Part shown: positions 26,074 to 35,678 of the stretch, in pieces
How positions within the stretch are numbered: position 1 is the stretch's first letter
How the letters are laid out: every line of letters starts with the position of its first letter
Assembly: GCA_002363865.1 (NCBI GenBank)
Contig: DEWY01000006.1
Location: 434,001-498,000, forward strand
Origin: Caulobacteraceae bacterium UBA3198
Lineage (GTDB): Bacteria; Pseudomonadota; Alphaproteobacteria; Caulobacterales; Caulobacteraceae
Length of the DNA stretch: 64,000 nt
Direction of reading: 5' to 3'
Translations under genes and position numbers: made by a program
Notes under the pieces: model-generated
The model's input: only the letters and a program-made list of their open reading frames with translations
Told to the model about the DNA's origin: nothing
Database searches by the model: none

Positions 26074-26865
26074 TCAGCGGCGGCGGACGGGCTTGGGGCT
26101 GAAGCCGGGGGTGATCAGGGCTTCGCGTTCGCGGGCCGTGATCAGCCGCCAGCGGCCTTCGGGCAGGTCGCCGACCTTCAGGGGACCGATCCGCAGGCGG
26201 TAGAGGTCGATGATGGACAGCCCCACCAGGTCGCACATCCGGCGGATCTGGCGGTTGCGGCCCTCGGTCAGGATGAAGCGCAGGCGCTGGTCGCCGGCCA
26301 GGGTGACCTTGGCGGGCTTCAGCTGGCGGCCGTCCAGGGCCAGGCCGTGACGCAGGCGGTCCAGCACAGGCTCACCGATGTCGCCGCGCACCCGGACCAG
26401 ATATTCCTTCTCCATCTGGGAGTCGGGGCCGATCACCGCCTTGGTCACCACCCCGTCCTCAGACAGGATCAGCAGGCCGCGGCTGTCCAGGTCGAGCCGG
26501 CCCACCGGCGCCAGGCTGCGGTCGGCGGCGGGGATCTCGGCGGGGTCTCCCCACAGGCCCTGGCGGGTCAGCAGGCGGGCTGCAGGGATCTGGCCGGGCT
26601 CCGGCTGAGCCGAGACATAACCCACCGGCTTGTTGATGATCACCGTCATTTGGCCTTCGAGGCGGGCCTGCGCGCCGTCGTCCAGGGTGAGCGTCTGGCC
26701 ATGCTCGATCTTGCGGCCAGGGTCTGAGACGGTCTCGCCATCGATGGAGACCTGGCCGGCGGCGATCAGGGCCTCGGCCTCCCGGCGGGAGCAGACGCCG
26801 CTCTGGGCCAGCCAGCGATTGACCCGCTGGGGCTCGGCCTCTTCGTAGGTGCGAGTCCAGGCCAT
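26074..26865 (-). CDS. pseudouridine synthase of the RsuA/RluB/RluF family
   Basis: The 263-residue protein has an S4 RNA-binding domain (RVNRWLAQSGVCSRREAEALIAAGQV) and a catalytic domain with GRLDLDSRGLLILSEDG (catalytic Asp) and ILTEGRNRQIRRMCDLVGL. The GRNRQIRRMC form is closest to RluF (23S rRNA U2604), but RluB/RsuA cannot be excluded. Its start lies next to the stop of the upstream GGDEF gene (shared boundary at 26865), so they are probably co-translated. Confidence 0.9.
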   Translation of the reverse strand: MAWTRTYEEAEPQRVNRWLAQSGVCSRREAEALIAAGQVSIDGETVSDPGRKIEHGQTLTLDDGAQARLEGQMTVIINKPVGYVSAQPEPGQIPAARLLTRQGLWGDPAEIPAADRSLAPVGRLDLDSRGLLILSEDGVVTKAVIGPDSQMEKEYLVRVRGDIGEPVLDRLRHGLALDGRQLKPAKVTLAGDQRLRFILTEGRNRQIRRMCDLVGLSIIDLYRLRIGPLKVGDLPEGRWRLITAREREALITPGFSPKPVRRR

Positions 26866-27584
26866 CAGCCGGTCTGGCGCTCACGCTTGCGGATGAACAT
26901 GGCCGCGTCGGCCTGGGCGACGATGGCCTCGGGCTCGCCCTCATGGGGGATTTCGCAGACCCCGTAGGACAGGTGCAGGGGCGCCGACCAGTCGCCGAAC
27001 TGGATCGGGGCCTGCTCCAGAGTCCGCGCCAGGGCCTCGGCCTTGGCCTGGGCCGTCATGGCGGTAGCCTGGACCAGCACCACGGCGAATTCGTCGCCCC
27101 CCATGCGCCCGACAATGTCGCTGTCGCGCACCAGGCCGGTGAGCCGCTCGGCCACGGCCTTGAGCACGGCGTCGCCGGCCGCATGGCCGAAGCGGTCATT
27201 GACGCTCTTGAAGTCGTCCAGGTCGAAATAGACCAGACTGGCTGGCGAGGCGTAGCGCCGGGAGAAGGTCTGCACCCGGGCGAGCTCGCGCATGAAGGCC
27301 CGGCGGTTGAGCACCGGGGTCAGGGCGTCCCGGTCGGCCAGACCCTCCACCTCAATGAGCTTGGCCTTCAGCCGCGCCACTTCGCCGCGCAGGTCGTCGA
27401 TCTCGGTCAGCAGGGTCTGCAGGGCGCCCCGAACGGCGGGCGTCATCTCGGCCTCGGTCACGCCGAGGAAGCCGGCCTTGTCCGCCGGCAGGGCCCGGGC
27501 CGCAGAGCTCTGGGCGCCGGCCTGGGCCAGGGCCCGCTTGCGGATGGCCGCAAAGGGTTCGGTGCGCGCGCCCGTGATCTTCAT
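26865..27584 (-). CDS. GGDEF diguanylate cyclase
   Basis: This 239-residue soluble protein would make cyclic di-GMP. After an N-terminal helical region with a short coiled coil (about 75-95), the GGDEF domain reads DALTPVLNRRAFMREL, FDLDDFKSVNDRFGHAAGDAVL, and the active motif GRMGGDEFAVVL. An RxxD inhibitory site (RDSD) sits five residues before GGDEF, so product feedback is likely. ATG 27584 is preferred because it gives the N-terminus MKITGAR; in-frame starts up to 27647 are possible and no Shine-Dalgarno decides. It resembles small single-domain cyclases of Caulobacter such as DgcA. Confidence 0.9.
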   Translation of the reverse strand: MKITGARTEPFAAIRKRALAQAGAQSSAARALPADKAGFLGVTEAEMTPAVRGALQTLLTEIDDLRGEVARLKAKLIEVEGLADRDALTPVLNRRAFMRELARVQTFSRRYASPASLVYFDLDDFKSVNDRFGHAAGDAVLKAVAERLTGLVRDSDIVGRMGGDEFAVVLVQATAMTAQAKAEALARTLEQAPIQFGDWSAPLHLSYGVCEIPHEGEPEAIVAQADAAMFIRKRERQTG

Positions 27585-27693
27585 GGGGAGGGAATCACAT
27601 CCAGCCTTAACCATAAGAATCGTACCGGTGATCGGTTGCGGGCGCAAAGGCGGCGCCTATACTCCGCGCCTTTCCCATCAAGGGGGCCGTCCG

Positions 27694-28206
27694 ATGGCCA
27701 GTTCCAACCCCGCCGGCCCAGGCGGTCGCCCGCCCGTCGCCATCATCATGGGCAGCCGCTCAGACTGGCCGACCATGCGGTGCGCCGCCGAGCAGCTCGA
27801 CGCGCTGGGCGTGGCCTGGGAGGCCAAGGTGGTCTCGGCCCACCGCACCCCCCAACGGCTCTATGAGTTCGCCACCACCGCCAAGGCCAAGGGTTACAAG
27901 GTGATCATCGCCGGGGCCGGGGGCGCGGCCCACCTGCCGGGCATGGCCGCCTCCATGACCGAGCTGCCGGTGCTGGGCGTGCCGGTGGAGTCCAAGGCGC
28001 TGAAGGGCATGGATAGCCTGCTCTCCATCGTCCAGATGCCCGGCGGCATTCCCGTGGCGACCCTGGCCATCGGCGAGGCGGGCGCCAAGAACGCCGGCAT
28101 TCTCGCCGCCCGCATCCTGGCCCTGGGCGACCCAGACCTTGCCCAACGCCTGACGGCCTTCGCCCAAGCCCTGGCCGATGCGGTGGCTGAGACGGTGGAA
28201 GACTGA
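27694..28206 (+). CDS. purE: 5-(carboxyamino)imidazole ribonucleotide mutase
   Basis: PurE (class I) rearranges N5-CAIR to CAIR in purine synthesis. The 170-residue protein has VAIIMGSRSDWPTM, VVSAHRTPQRLYEF (active-site His), IAGAGGAAHLPGMAAS and GIPVATLAIGEAGAKNAG. AAGGGGG precedes ATG 27694. Its stop overlaps the purK ATG by one base (TGATG), so the pair is coupled. Confidence 0.97.
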   Translation: MASSNPAGPGGRPPVAIIMGSRSDWPTMRCAAEQLDALGVAWEAKVVSAHRTPQRLYEFATTAKAKGYKVIIAGAGGAAHLPGMAASMTELPVLGVPVESKALKGMDSLLSIVQMPGGIPVATLAIGEAGAKNAGILAARILALGDPDLAQRLTAFAQALADAVAETVED

Positions 28207-29288
28207 TGGCGCCGGGCTTTCCCCTCGCGCCCGGCGCGACCATCGGCATTCTCGGTGGCGGCCAGTTGGGGCGGATGCTGGCGCTCGCCGCCGCCCGCCT
28301 GGGCTTCGACGTGGTCATCCTGACGCCGGAGCTGGACGCCCCGGCCAGCCGGGTGGCCCGCGAGACGCTGATCGCCCCCTTTGACGACCCCGACGGCCTG
28401 GCCCGCCTGGCCGATCTCTGCGACGTCATCACCTATGAGTTCGAGAATGTGCCCGCCGCCGCCGTCGAGCGGCTGAAGGCCCTGGGGGCGCCGGTGGCGC
28501 CCAGCGGCCTGGCCCTGGCCGTGGCCCAGGACCGGGTGGCGGAGAAGACCTTCCTCAACGAGGCCGGCGTCCGGACCGTGGCCTTCGCCCAGGTGGACAG
28601 CGGCGAGGACGCCCTGGAGGCCGCCGCGCACATCGGCGTCCCGTCCCTGATGAAGACCCGTCGCGAAGGCTATGACGGCAAGGGCCAGAAGTGGGTTGAG
28701 CACGCCGCCGACGCCGCGGACGTCTTCGCCTCCCTGGGGAGCGTCCCTTGCATCCTGGAGGCGCCGGCCGAATTCGTCCGGGAGCTGTCGGTGATCGCCG
28801 CCCGCGGCCAGGACGGCGAGCTGGCCATCTATCCCCTGGGCGAGAACCATCACGAGGGCGGCATCCTGCGCCGCACCGTGGCGCCTGCGCCGGCCAGTCC
28901 CGATCTGGCGGACCAGGCCGAACGGATCGCCGCCCAGATCCTCACCCGCCTGGACTATGTGGGGGTGATCGGCATCGAGCTGTTCGAGCTGGCGGACGGG
29001 CGCCTGCTAGCCAATGAGATCGCGCCGCGGGTGCACAATACCGGCCACTGGACCCAGGACGGCTGCGAGGTCTGTCAGTTCGAGCAGCACATCCGCGCCG
29101 TGGCCGGCTGGCCGCTCGGCCCTACCGACGCCCGCGCCCATGTGGAGATGCTGAACCTGCTGGGCGACGAGGCTGAGGCCTGGGCGAAGTTGGCCGCCGA
29201 GCCGGAGACCCGCCTGCACCTCTACGGCAAGCGGGAGGCCAAGCCCGGCCGCAAGATGGGCCACATCAACCGGTTGTCGGGGCTCTAG
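28206..29288 (+). CDS. purK: 5-(carboxyamino)imidazole ribonucleotide synthase
   Basis: PurK, an ATP-grasp enzyme, carboxylates AIR to N5-CAIR. The 360-residue product shows IGILGGGQLGRMLALAAARLG, the middle domain with KTRREGYDGKGQKW, and the C-terminal VIGIELFELADGRLLANEIAPRVHNTGHWTQDGC. It is translationally coupled to purE and ends just before the repeat-filled spacer at 29289. Confidence 0.97.
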   Translation: MAPGFPLAPGATIGILGGGQLGRMLALAAARLGFDVVILTPELDAPASRVARETLIAPFDDPDGLARLADLCDVITYEFENVPAAAVERLKALGAPVAPSGLALAVAQDRVAEKTFLNEAGVRTVAFAQVDSGEDALEAAAHIGVPSLMKTRREGYDGKGQKWVEHAADAADVFASLGSVPCILEAPAEFVRELSVIAARGQDGELAIYPLGENHHEGGILRRTVAPAPASPDLADQAERIAAQILTRLDYVGVIGIELFELADGRLLANEIAPRVHNTGHWTQDGCEVCQFEQHIRAVAGWPLGPTDARAHVEMLNLLGDEAEAWAKLAAEPETRLHLYGKREAKPGRKMGHINRLSGL

Positions 29289-29615
29289 GCGGCGCGACCG
29301 CCCTCGTCCTTCGAGGGCCTTCGGGCGCCTCAGGGGCGCGCGGCGGGCGCACTCAAGATCGGACACAAAGGGCGCGAAGGGGCGCGAAGGGCACGAAGAG
29401 CAGCCCCAACCTCTCCTCCGTCGCCCTCGGACTTGATCCGAGGGCCCATGCACACGGCGGTCAGATCAGTGTTCATGGATGCTCGGGTCAAGCCCGAGCA
29501 TGACGGGGATAAGCGGCGCCTAAGGATGAGGATGGAATGCGACGTGTCAGCCCAAACCCACCCTCCTCATCCTGAGGTGCGAACGATAGCGAGCCTCGAA
29601 GGACGCAAAGGCGTC
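29289..29615. repeat. repeat-filled intergenic spacer
   Basis: These 327 bases hold no gene. From left to right: a CTCGTCCTTCGAGG/CCTCAGG unit (29301-29334), short tandem copies of a GGGCGCGAA-type unit (29369-29398), a palindromic doublet (29421-29505), and at 29560-29606 a unit reading CTCATCCTGAGGTGCG and later CCTCGAAGGACGC, which is an inverted relative of the first. Such units recur across Caulobacter and related genomes as I recall. Confidence 0.7.
29421..29505. repeat. REPIN-like palindromic doublet, copy 2
   Basis: First palindrome: GCCCTCGGA and TCCGAGGGC around CTTGA (29423-29445), followed by CCATGCACAC. Second palindrome: ATGCTCGGG and CCCGAGCAT around TCAAG (29479-29501), preceded by GTGTTCATGG and followed by GACGG. 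The two loops are reverse complements, so the halves are in inverted orientation, as in REPINs. Confidence 0.72.
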
Positions 29616-30284
29616 TCAGCCGTAACGCATGCGGCCCAGGGTCTGGGCGAAGGTCTTGAGGGCTTCGGAGGGGCGAAGCTTGGTGGTCGCCTTCCACTTT
29701 TCGAAACTCATCACATTGGCGATGCGGGCGTCGACGAAGTCCATGGACGCGCCGCGGCCCGAGGCCACGCGGATGGCCAGCGCGGCCGAGAGGATTCCCG
29801 AGAGGATGGCGCGCTTGGAATAGTGGTTCTCGTCGGTGGCGGTGTCGCCGGCCCAGCGCCAGAGCTGGTCGGCGCTGTCCCACAGGAGCCGGCTGGCCAG
29901 GGCGAGGTTCTGCGGCAGGGCGAGGAAGCCGCTCCAGCGACGGGCCACCGCCTCATCCTGGGCCGCGGCGTCCAGGCGGGTCTCCACCGCCAGGCGGATG
30001 CGCTCGCGGATCTTCAGGCTCGCCGGATCGGTCTGCGACAAAGTTTCGAGGGTTTCCCGGTCGTGCCGGCGGCCGAGCAGGGCCGCCAGATCCGCCGCCC
30101 CATTGGGGAAAAGGAGCTCGATCTCGCCCTTTGAGAGGCCGGCCTCGGCCCCGGCCCGAGCCACAAGAAGGGCGCTCCAGCCCATCTGCGCCACATGGGG
30201 CAGGGCCAGGGTGAGCACCTGGTCTTCGACCTGGCGGGCCCAGGCGTCGGAATCGGGGGTGGAAGATGAGGCGGCGTCTGACAT
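29616..30284 (-). CDS. COQ9 family ubiquinone biosynthesis protein
   Basis: The 222-residue protein matches bacterial COQ9: an N-terminal TetR-like helical region (QVEDQVLTLALPHVAQMGWSALLVARAGAEAGLSKGEIELLFPNGAADL) and the C-terminal lipid-binding part with WRWAGDTATDENHYSKRAILSGILSA, YSKR being a hallmark. COQ9 presents ubiquinone intermediates to the hydroxylase COQ7. It is divergent from rpsU, as in other Alphaproteobacteria. Together with ubiE and ubiB here it adds a third ubiquinone gene to the window. Confidence 0.93.
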   Translation of the reverse strand: MSDAASSSTPDSDAWARQVEDQVLTLALPHVAQMGWSALLVARAGAEAGLSKGEIELLFPNGAADLAALLGRRHDRETLETLSQTDPASLKIRERIRLAVETRLDAAAQDEAVARRWSGFLALPQNLALASRLLWDSADQLWRWAGDTATDENHYSKRAILSGILSAALAIRVASGRGASMDFVDARIANVMSFEKWKATTKLRPSEALKTFAQTLGRMRYG

Positions 30285-30462
30285 GGCCCCACTCTAACCT
30301 CGCCAAAAGCCGCCGTCTTGCGTGGACATGGGCCAAGCCTTCTGCTATTTCGCCGCCCTCGGCTCCGGAGCGGTCGCTTTCGAGGCTATTTGGTTTTTTG
30401 TTTCACCGCCACCGCCATGTGCGCCGGGTGGCGCAAACGGCAGGCAGGCAGGAGAGAGTCCC

Positions 30463-30696
30463 CTGGTTCAGATTTTCGTCCGCGACAACAATGTCGACCA
30501 GGCCCTCAAGGCCCTGAAGAAGAAGATGCAGCGCGAAGGCTCGTTCCGCGAGATGAAGCGCCACGTCCATTACGAGAAGCCCTCGGAAAAGCGCGCGCGC
30601 CAGAAGGCTGAAGCCGTTCGCCGCGCCCGCAAGCTGGCCCGCAAGCGCGCCCAGCGTGAGGGCCTGATCGCCGCGCCGAAGCGGCCGAGCCGCTAA
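30463..30696 (+). CDS. rpsU: 30S ribosomal protein S21, apparent CTG start
   Basis: The 77-residue basic protein reads VQIFVRDNNVDQALKALKKKM and ends in a Lys/Arg-rich tail, full-length S21. The family starts Met-Val-Gln-Ile; the codon before Val here is CTG (30463-30465). GGAGAGAG lies 5-6 bases upstream at ideal spacing, and no ATG, GTG or TTG fits: the next in-frame ATG is 141 bases upstream and would add about 47 unrelated residues. So initiation at CTG, or a sequence error, is implied. A terminator follows at 30747-30780. Confidence 0.9.
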   Translation: MVQIFVRDNNVDQALKALKKKMQREGSFREMKRHVHYEKPSEKRARQKAEAVRRARKLARKRAQREGLIAAPKRPSR

Positions 30697-30746
30697 GGAC
30701 GCCCGCCTCCCAGCTTCGGCGGGAGGGCGATCTTCCCAGAGATGTC

Positions 30747-30780
30747 AGGCCGCGCAGCCCGTCTGCGCGGCCTTTCTCGT
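30747..30780 (+). terminator. intrinsic terminator of rpsU
   Basis: Perfect 11-bp arms AGGCCGCGCAG (30747-30757) and CTGCGCGGCCT (30763-30773) around CCCGT are followed by TTCTCGTTT. It lies 50 bases after the rpsU stop. A weaker GC hairpin (30706-30729) precedes it. Confidence 0.82.
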
Positions 30781-30915
30781 TTCCGGCGCCCAGGGATTCT
30801 GCAGGAAAGACCGCGACCTGCGGTCACTCTGGCCCGCCCCTTGCTGGTGAAACCGCACAGGCCATCCTATCTTAGGGTCTGAACACGAGTTTTCCCGAGA
30901 CGGATCAAAAGCACC

Positions 30916-32799
<1,884 letters not shown>

Positions 32800-32827
32800 A
32801 TCTAGACGTCTGCGCCTGGGGCCGGGT

Positions 32828-33025
32828 TCAGCTCTGCTCCAGGCGTCTGGCGGCCTCGCTCACCACCTGACGGCCCCAGCTCGTCAGGTCGGAACGCTGG
32901 AGTTTCTCAAGGGCCGCGCCATAGGCGTCGGCGCCAAAACGGCGACGTAGATAGGTCGCCTCTTCCTCAGCCTCGGCCTGCAGACGCTTGCGGCGCCGCA
33001 GGTGGCGGATCGGGTTGATGATCAC
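32828..33025 (-). CDS. small charged hypothetical protein
   Basis: The 65-residue product starts at GTG (33023-33025) and reads MIINPIRHLRRRKRL, then an acidic AEAEEEATYLRRRFG helix and SDLTSWGRQVVSEAARRLEQ. It is helical, charged and probably soluble. I recall similar short proteins in Caulobacter but no function. It lies between ftsH and folP in the opposite direction. Confidence 0.62.
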   Translation of the reverse strand: MIINPIRHLRRRKRLQAEAEEEATYLRRRFGADAYGAALEKLQRSDLTSWGRQVVSEAARRLEQS

Positions 33026-33214
33026 GGGCGTGCATCCCAGGTGCTTGGTTGGCCATCCCTCCTCACATCATAAGGCCAAGGTGTGACAGGCTTCCGGCGC
33101 CCGATGTGAGCAGTCGCAGCATTTCACCCCCGGCGCCCTCGCGATTGGCGCCCGCAAGCCCTGTGGGGTAAGCGATTAAGCGCTGCGCGCCTGCGAGAGG
33201 CCTGGAGGTCCGCC

Positions 33215-34036
33215 CTGATCCGACCGCCCCGACGCCCCGCCGTAATGGGGATACTGAACCTGACGCCGGACAGCTTCTCGGATGGCGGTCTCTATGAGGG
33301 CGCAGCGGCCCTGACCCAGGCCCGCCGTTTGGTCGCCCAGGGCGCCGAAATCCTCGATCTGGGCGGGGAGTCGACAAGGCCTGGCGCCGATCCTGTCCCG
33401 GTCGAGGTGGAGATCGCCAGGGTCGTCCCTGTCATCGCCGCCCTGGCCAAGGACGGCGCCCCGCCCCTGTCGGTGGACACCATGAAGCCCGAAGTCGCCC
33501 GGGCCGCCATGGCCGCCGGCGCGACCATCTGGAACGATGTCACCGCCCTGCGCTTCGCGCCTGAGGCGCCCGATGTGGCTGCTGAACTCGGCTGCCAGGT
33601 GGTGCTGATGCACATGCAGGGCGAGCCGCGAACCATGCAGGCGGCCCCGCACTATGAAGATGTCCTCGCCGAGGTCTGCGCCTTCCTGGTGGAGCGGGCC
33701 GAAGCCGCCATCGCCGCCGGCGTGGCTCGGGAGAAGATCTGGCTCGACCCCGGGATCGGCTTCGGCAAGACCCTGGACCACAACCTGACCCTGCTCGCCC
33801 ACCTGGACAGGATCTGCGCCCTGGGCTTTCCGGTCCTTCTGGGGGCCAGCCGCAAGCGGTTCATCGCCGCCGTCCATCCGGGCGCGGAGGCGCCGGCCGC
33901 CCGCGCGCCGGGCTCCATCGCCGCCGCCCTGGCCGGCGCCGAGGCGGGTGTCGCGGCGGTGCGGGTCCATGACGTAGCCGAGACCGCCCAGGCCCTGGAC
34001 GTCTGGTCGGCGATCAAGGCCGCGCGGCGCCCCTAG
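33215..34036 (+). CDS. folP: dihydropteroate synthase
   Basis: FolP joins p-aminobenzoate and hydroxymethyl-dihydropterin diphosphate in folate synthesis and is the sulfonamide target. Motifs: VMGILNLTPDSFSDGG, ILDLGGESTRPGADPV, IWNDVTAL, and LDPGIGFGKTLDHN with GASRKRF. The first ATG (33245) falls inside the first conserved strand and has no ribosome binding site. CTG 33215 has GGAGG six bases upstream and restores the usual RPxVMGILN lead-in, so I use it (273 residues); the ATG form would have 263. It ends overlapping the convergent SDR gene by four bases. Confidence 0.92.
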   Translation: MIRPPRRPAVMGILNLTPDSFSDGGLYEGAAALTQARRLVAQGAEILDLGGESTRPGADPVPVEVEIARVVPVIAALAKDGAPPLSVDTMKPEVARAAMAAGATIWNDVTALRFAPEAPDVAAELGCQVVLMHMQGEPRTMQAAPHYEDVLAEVCAFLVERAEAAIAAGVAREKIWLDPGIGFGKTLDHNLTLLAHLDRICALGFPVLLGASRKRFIAAVHPGAEAPAARAPGSIAAALAGAEAGVAAVRVHDVAETAQALDVWSAIKAARRP

Positions 34037-34785
34037 CCACGGCCGATATAGGGCATCTGGGTGGCCATCACGGTCATGAACTGGACATTGGCCTCCAGCG
34101 GCAGGCCGGCCATGAACACCGCCGCCTGGGCGACGGCGGCCACATCCATCATCGGTTCAGGCTTCAGGCTGCCATCAGCCTGGGGGACCCCACCGGCCAT
34201 GGCCGCGGTCATTTCGGTGGCGGCGTTGCCGATGTCGATCTGGCCGCAGGCGATCCCGTAGGTCCGGCCATCCAGGCTGGCGGATTTCGTCAGGCCGGTG
34301 ATGGCGTGCTTGGTGGCGGTATAGGCCACCGAGCGCGGCCGCGGCGCATGGGCCGAGATGGAGCCGTTGTTGATGATCCGCCCGCCTTGGGGATCCTGCG
34401 CCTTCATCAGCCGGAAGGCCCCCTGGGTGCAGAGGAAGGCGCCCGTCAGATTGACGTCCACCACCCGCCGCCAGGCCTTGAGCGACAGGTCCTCCAGGGG
34501 GACGGGCGGCGCGCCCGTGCCTGCGTTGTTGAACAACAGATCCAGCCGGCCGAACCTGGCCTGGACCGCGTCGAACAGGGCCGACACCTGGGCCTCGTCG
34601 GAGACGTCAGCGGGATGGACCAGGACATCGGCGGGCGGCAGTTCGGCCGCCGTGGCCTGGAGCGCCTCGGCCCGACGGCCGGTGAGGGCGAGCTTGAAGC
34701 CGGCCCCGTGCAGGGCGAGCGCGCAGGCCCGGCCGATGCCGGAGCCGGCGCCGGTGACCAGGGCGATCTTGTCGGACGTCGTCAT
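34033..34785 (-). CDS. short-chain dehydrogenase/reductase
   Basis: The 250-residue SDR has the cofactor motif VTGAGSGIGRACALAL, NNAGTG, the catalytic triad in GSISAH and YTATKHAIT, and Asn in DVNLTGAF. GRR after the second strand suggests NADP preference. The substrate is unknown. It converges on folP and is divergent from thiD. Confidence 0.9.
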   Translation of the reverse strand: MTTSDKIALVTGAGSGIGRACALALHGAGFKLALTGRRAEALQATAAELPPADVLVHPADVSDEAQVSALFDAVQARFGRLDLLFNNAGTGAPPVPLEDLSLKAWRRVVDVNLTGAFLCTQGAFRLMKAQDPQGGRIINNGSISAHAPRPRSVAYTATKHAITGLTKSASLDGRTYGIACGQIDIGNAATEMTAAMAGGVPQADGSLKPEPMMDVAAVAQAAVFMAGLPLEANVQFMTVMATQMPYIGRG

Positions 34786-34868
34786 GGGCCGACCCTCGCC
34801 TGAGCGCGCCCTGTGGGCAAGGCGCCAGGGCCCCTCGTCAGGCGATCACGGATGTGGAAAAAGCGGCC

Positions 34869-35678
34869 ATGACCAGTTCAGCTCTTCCCCTCGGCCGGGT
34901 CCTGATCATCGCCGGCTCGGATTCCGGCGGCGGGGCCGGCATCCAGGCCGATCTCAAGACCGTGCTCGCCCTGGGCGGCTACGGCGCCACGGCGATCACC
35001 GCCGTCACGGTGCAGAACACGCTCGGCGTCACCGGCGTCCACCCCATTCCCGTCGACATCGTCCAGGCCCAGGCCCGCGCCGTGCTGAGCGACATCGGCG
35101 CCGACGCCATCAAGACCGGCATGCTGGGCGATGTGGCCATGGTCGAGGCCGTCGCCGCCTTGCTGGATGAGGCGGAAGCTATTCCCGCGGTGATCGATCC
35201 GGTCATGGTCGCGAAGGGGGGCGCGACCCTGCTGGCCGACGACGCCATCTCCGCGGTGCGCAGCCTGATGATCCCCCGGGCGGCCCTCCTGACCCCCAAC
35301 GCGCCGGAAGCCGCCGCCCTGACCGGCCTCTCGGTGGAAAACCTCGACGACCAGCGCCGGGCCGGAGAAGCCCTGCTCCAACTCGGCGCCCGGGCCGTCC
35401 TGATGAAGGGGGGCCATGTGAGCGGCGAGCGGGTGGTGGACCTGCTGATGACGCCGACCGGGGACACGATCTTCGAAACCGATCGGCAGGACACCCGCCA
35501 CACCCACGGCACCGGCTGCACCCTGGCCTCGGCCTGCGCGACGGGTCTGGCCCAGGGACTGGACCTGTCCACCGCCGTGGCCCAGGCCTGGGCCTATGTG
35601 CAGGAGGCCATGGCCAGCGCGCCGGGGCTGGGGAAGGGGCACGGCCCCCTCGACCACGGCTGGACCCTGCGCGGATGA
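34869..35678 (+). CDS. thiD: hydroxymethylpyrimidine/phosphomethylpyrimidine kinase
   Basis: ThiD phosphorylates HMP and HMP-P for thiamine synthesis. The 269-residue ribokinase-fold protein has IIAGSDSGGGAGIQADLKT, AITAVTVQNT, DAIKTGMLGD, VIDPVMVAKGG, LLTPNAPEAAAL and HGTGCTLASA. ATG 34869 follows GGAAAAAG; a GTG 15 bases upstream is less likely. Its stop overlaps the start of the next gene (ATGA). Confidence 0.95.
   Translation: MTSSALPLGRVLIIAGSDSGGGAGIQADLKTVLALGGYGATAITAVTVQNTLGVTGVHPIPVDIVQAQARAVLSDIGADAIKTGMLGDVAMVEAVAALLDEAEAIPAVIDPVMVAKGGATLLADDAISAVRSLMIPRAALLTPNAPEAAALTGLSVENLDDQRRAGEALLQLGARAVLMKGGHVSGERVVDLLMTPTGDTIFETDRQDTRHTHGTGCTLASACATGLAQGLDLSTAVAQAWAYVQEAMASAPGLGKGHGPLDHGWTLRG

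Noticed and set aside
29289..29615. CRISPR array in the repeat-rich spacer
   Set aside because: The repeats are palindromic and irregular, not equally spaced direct repeats with unique spacers, and no cas gene is present.
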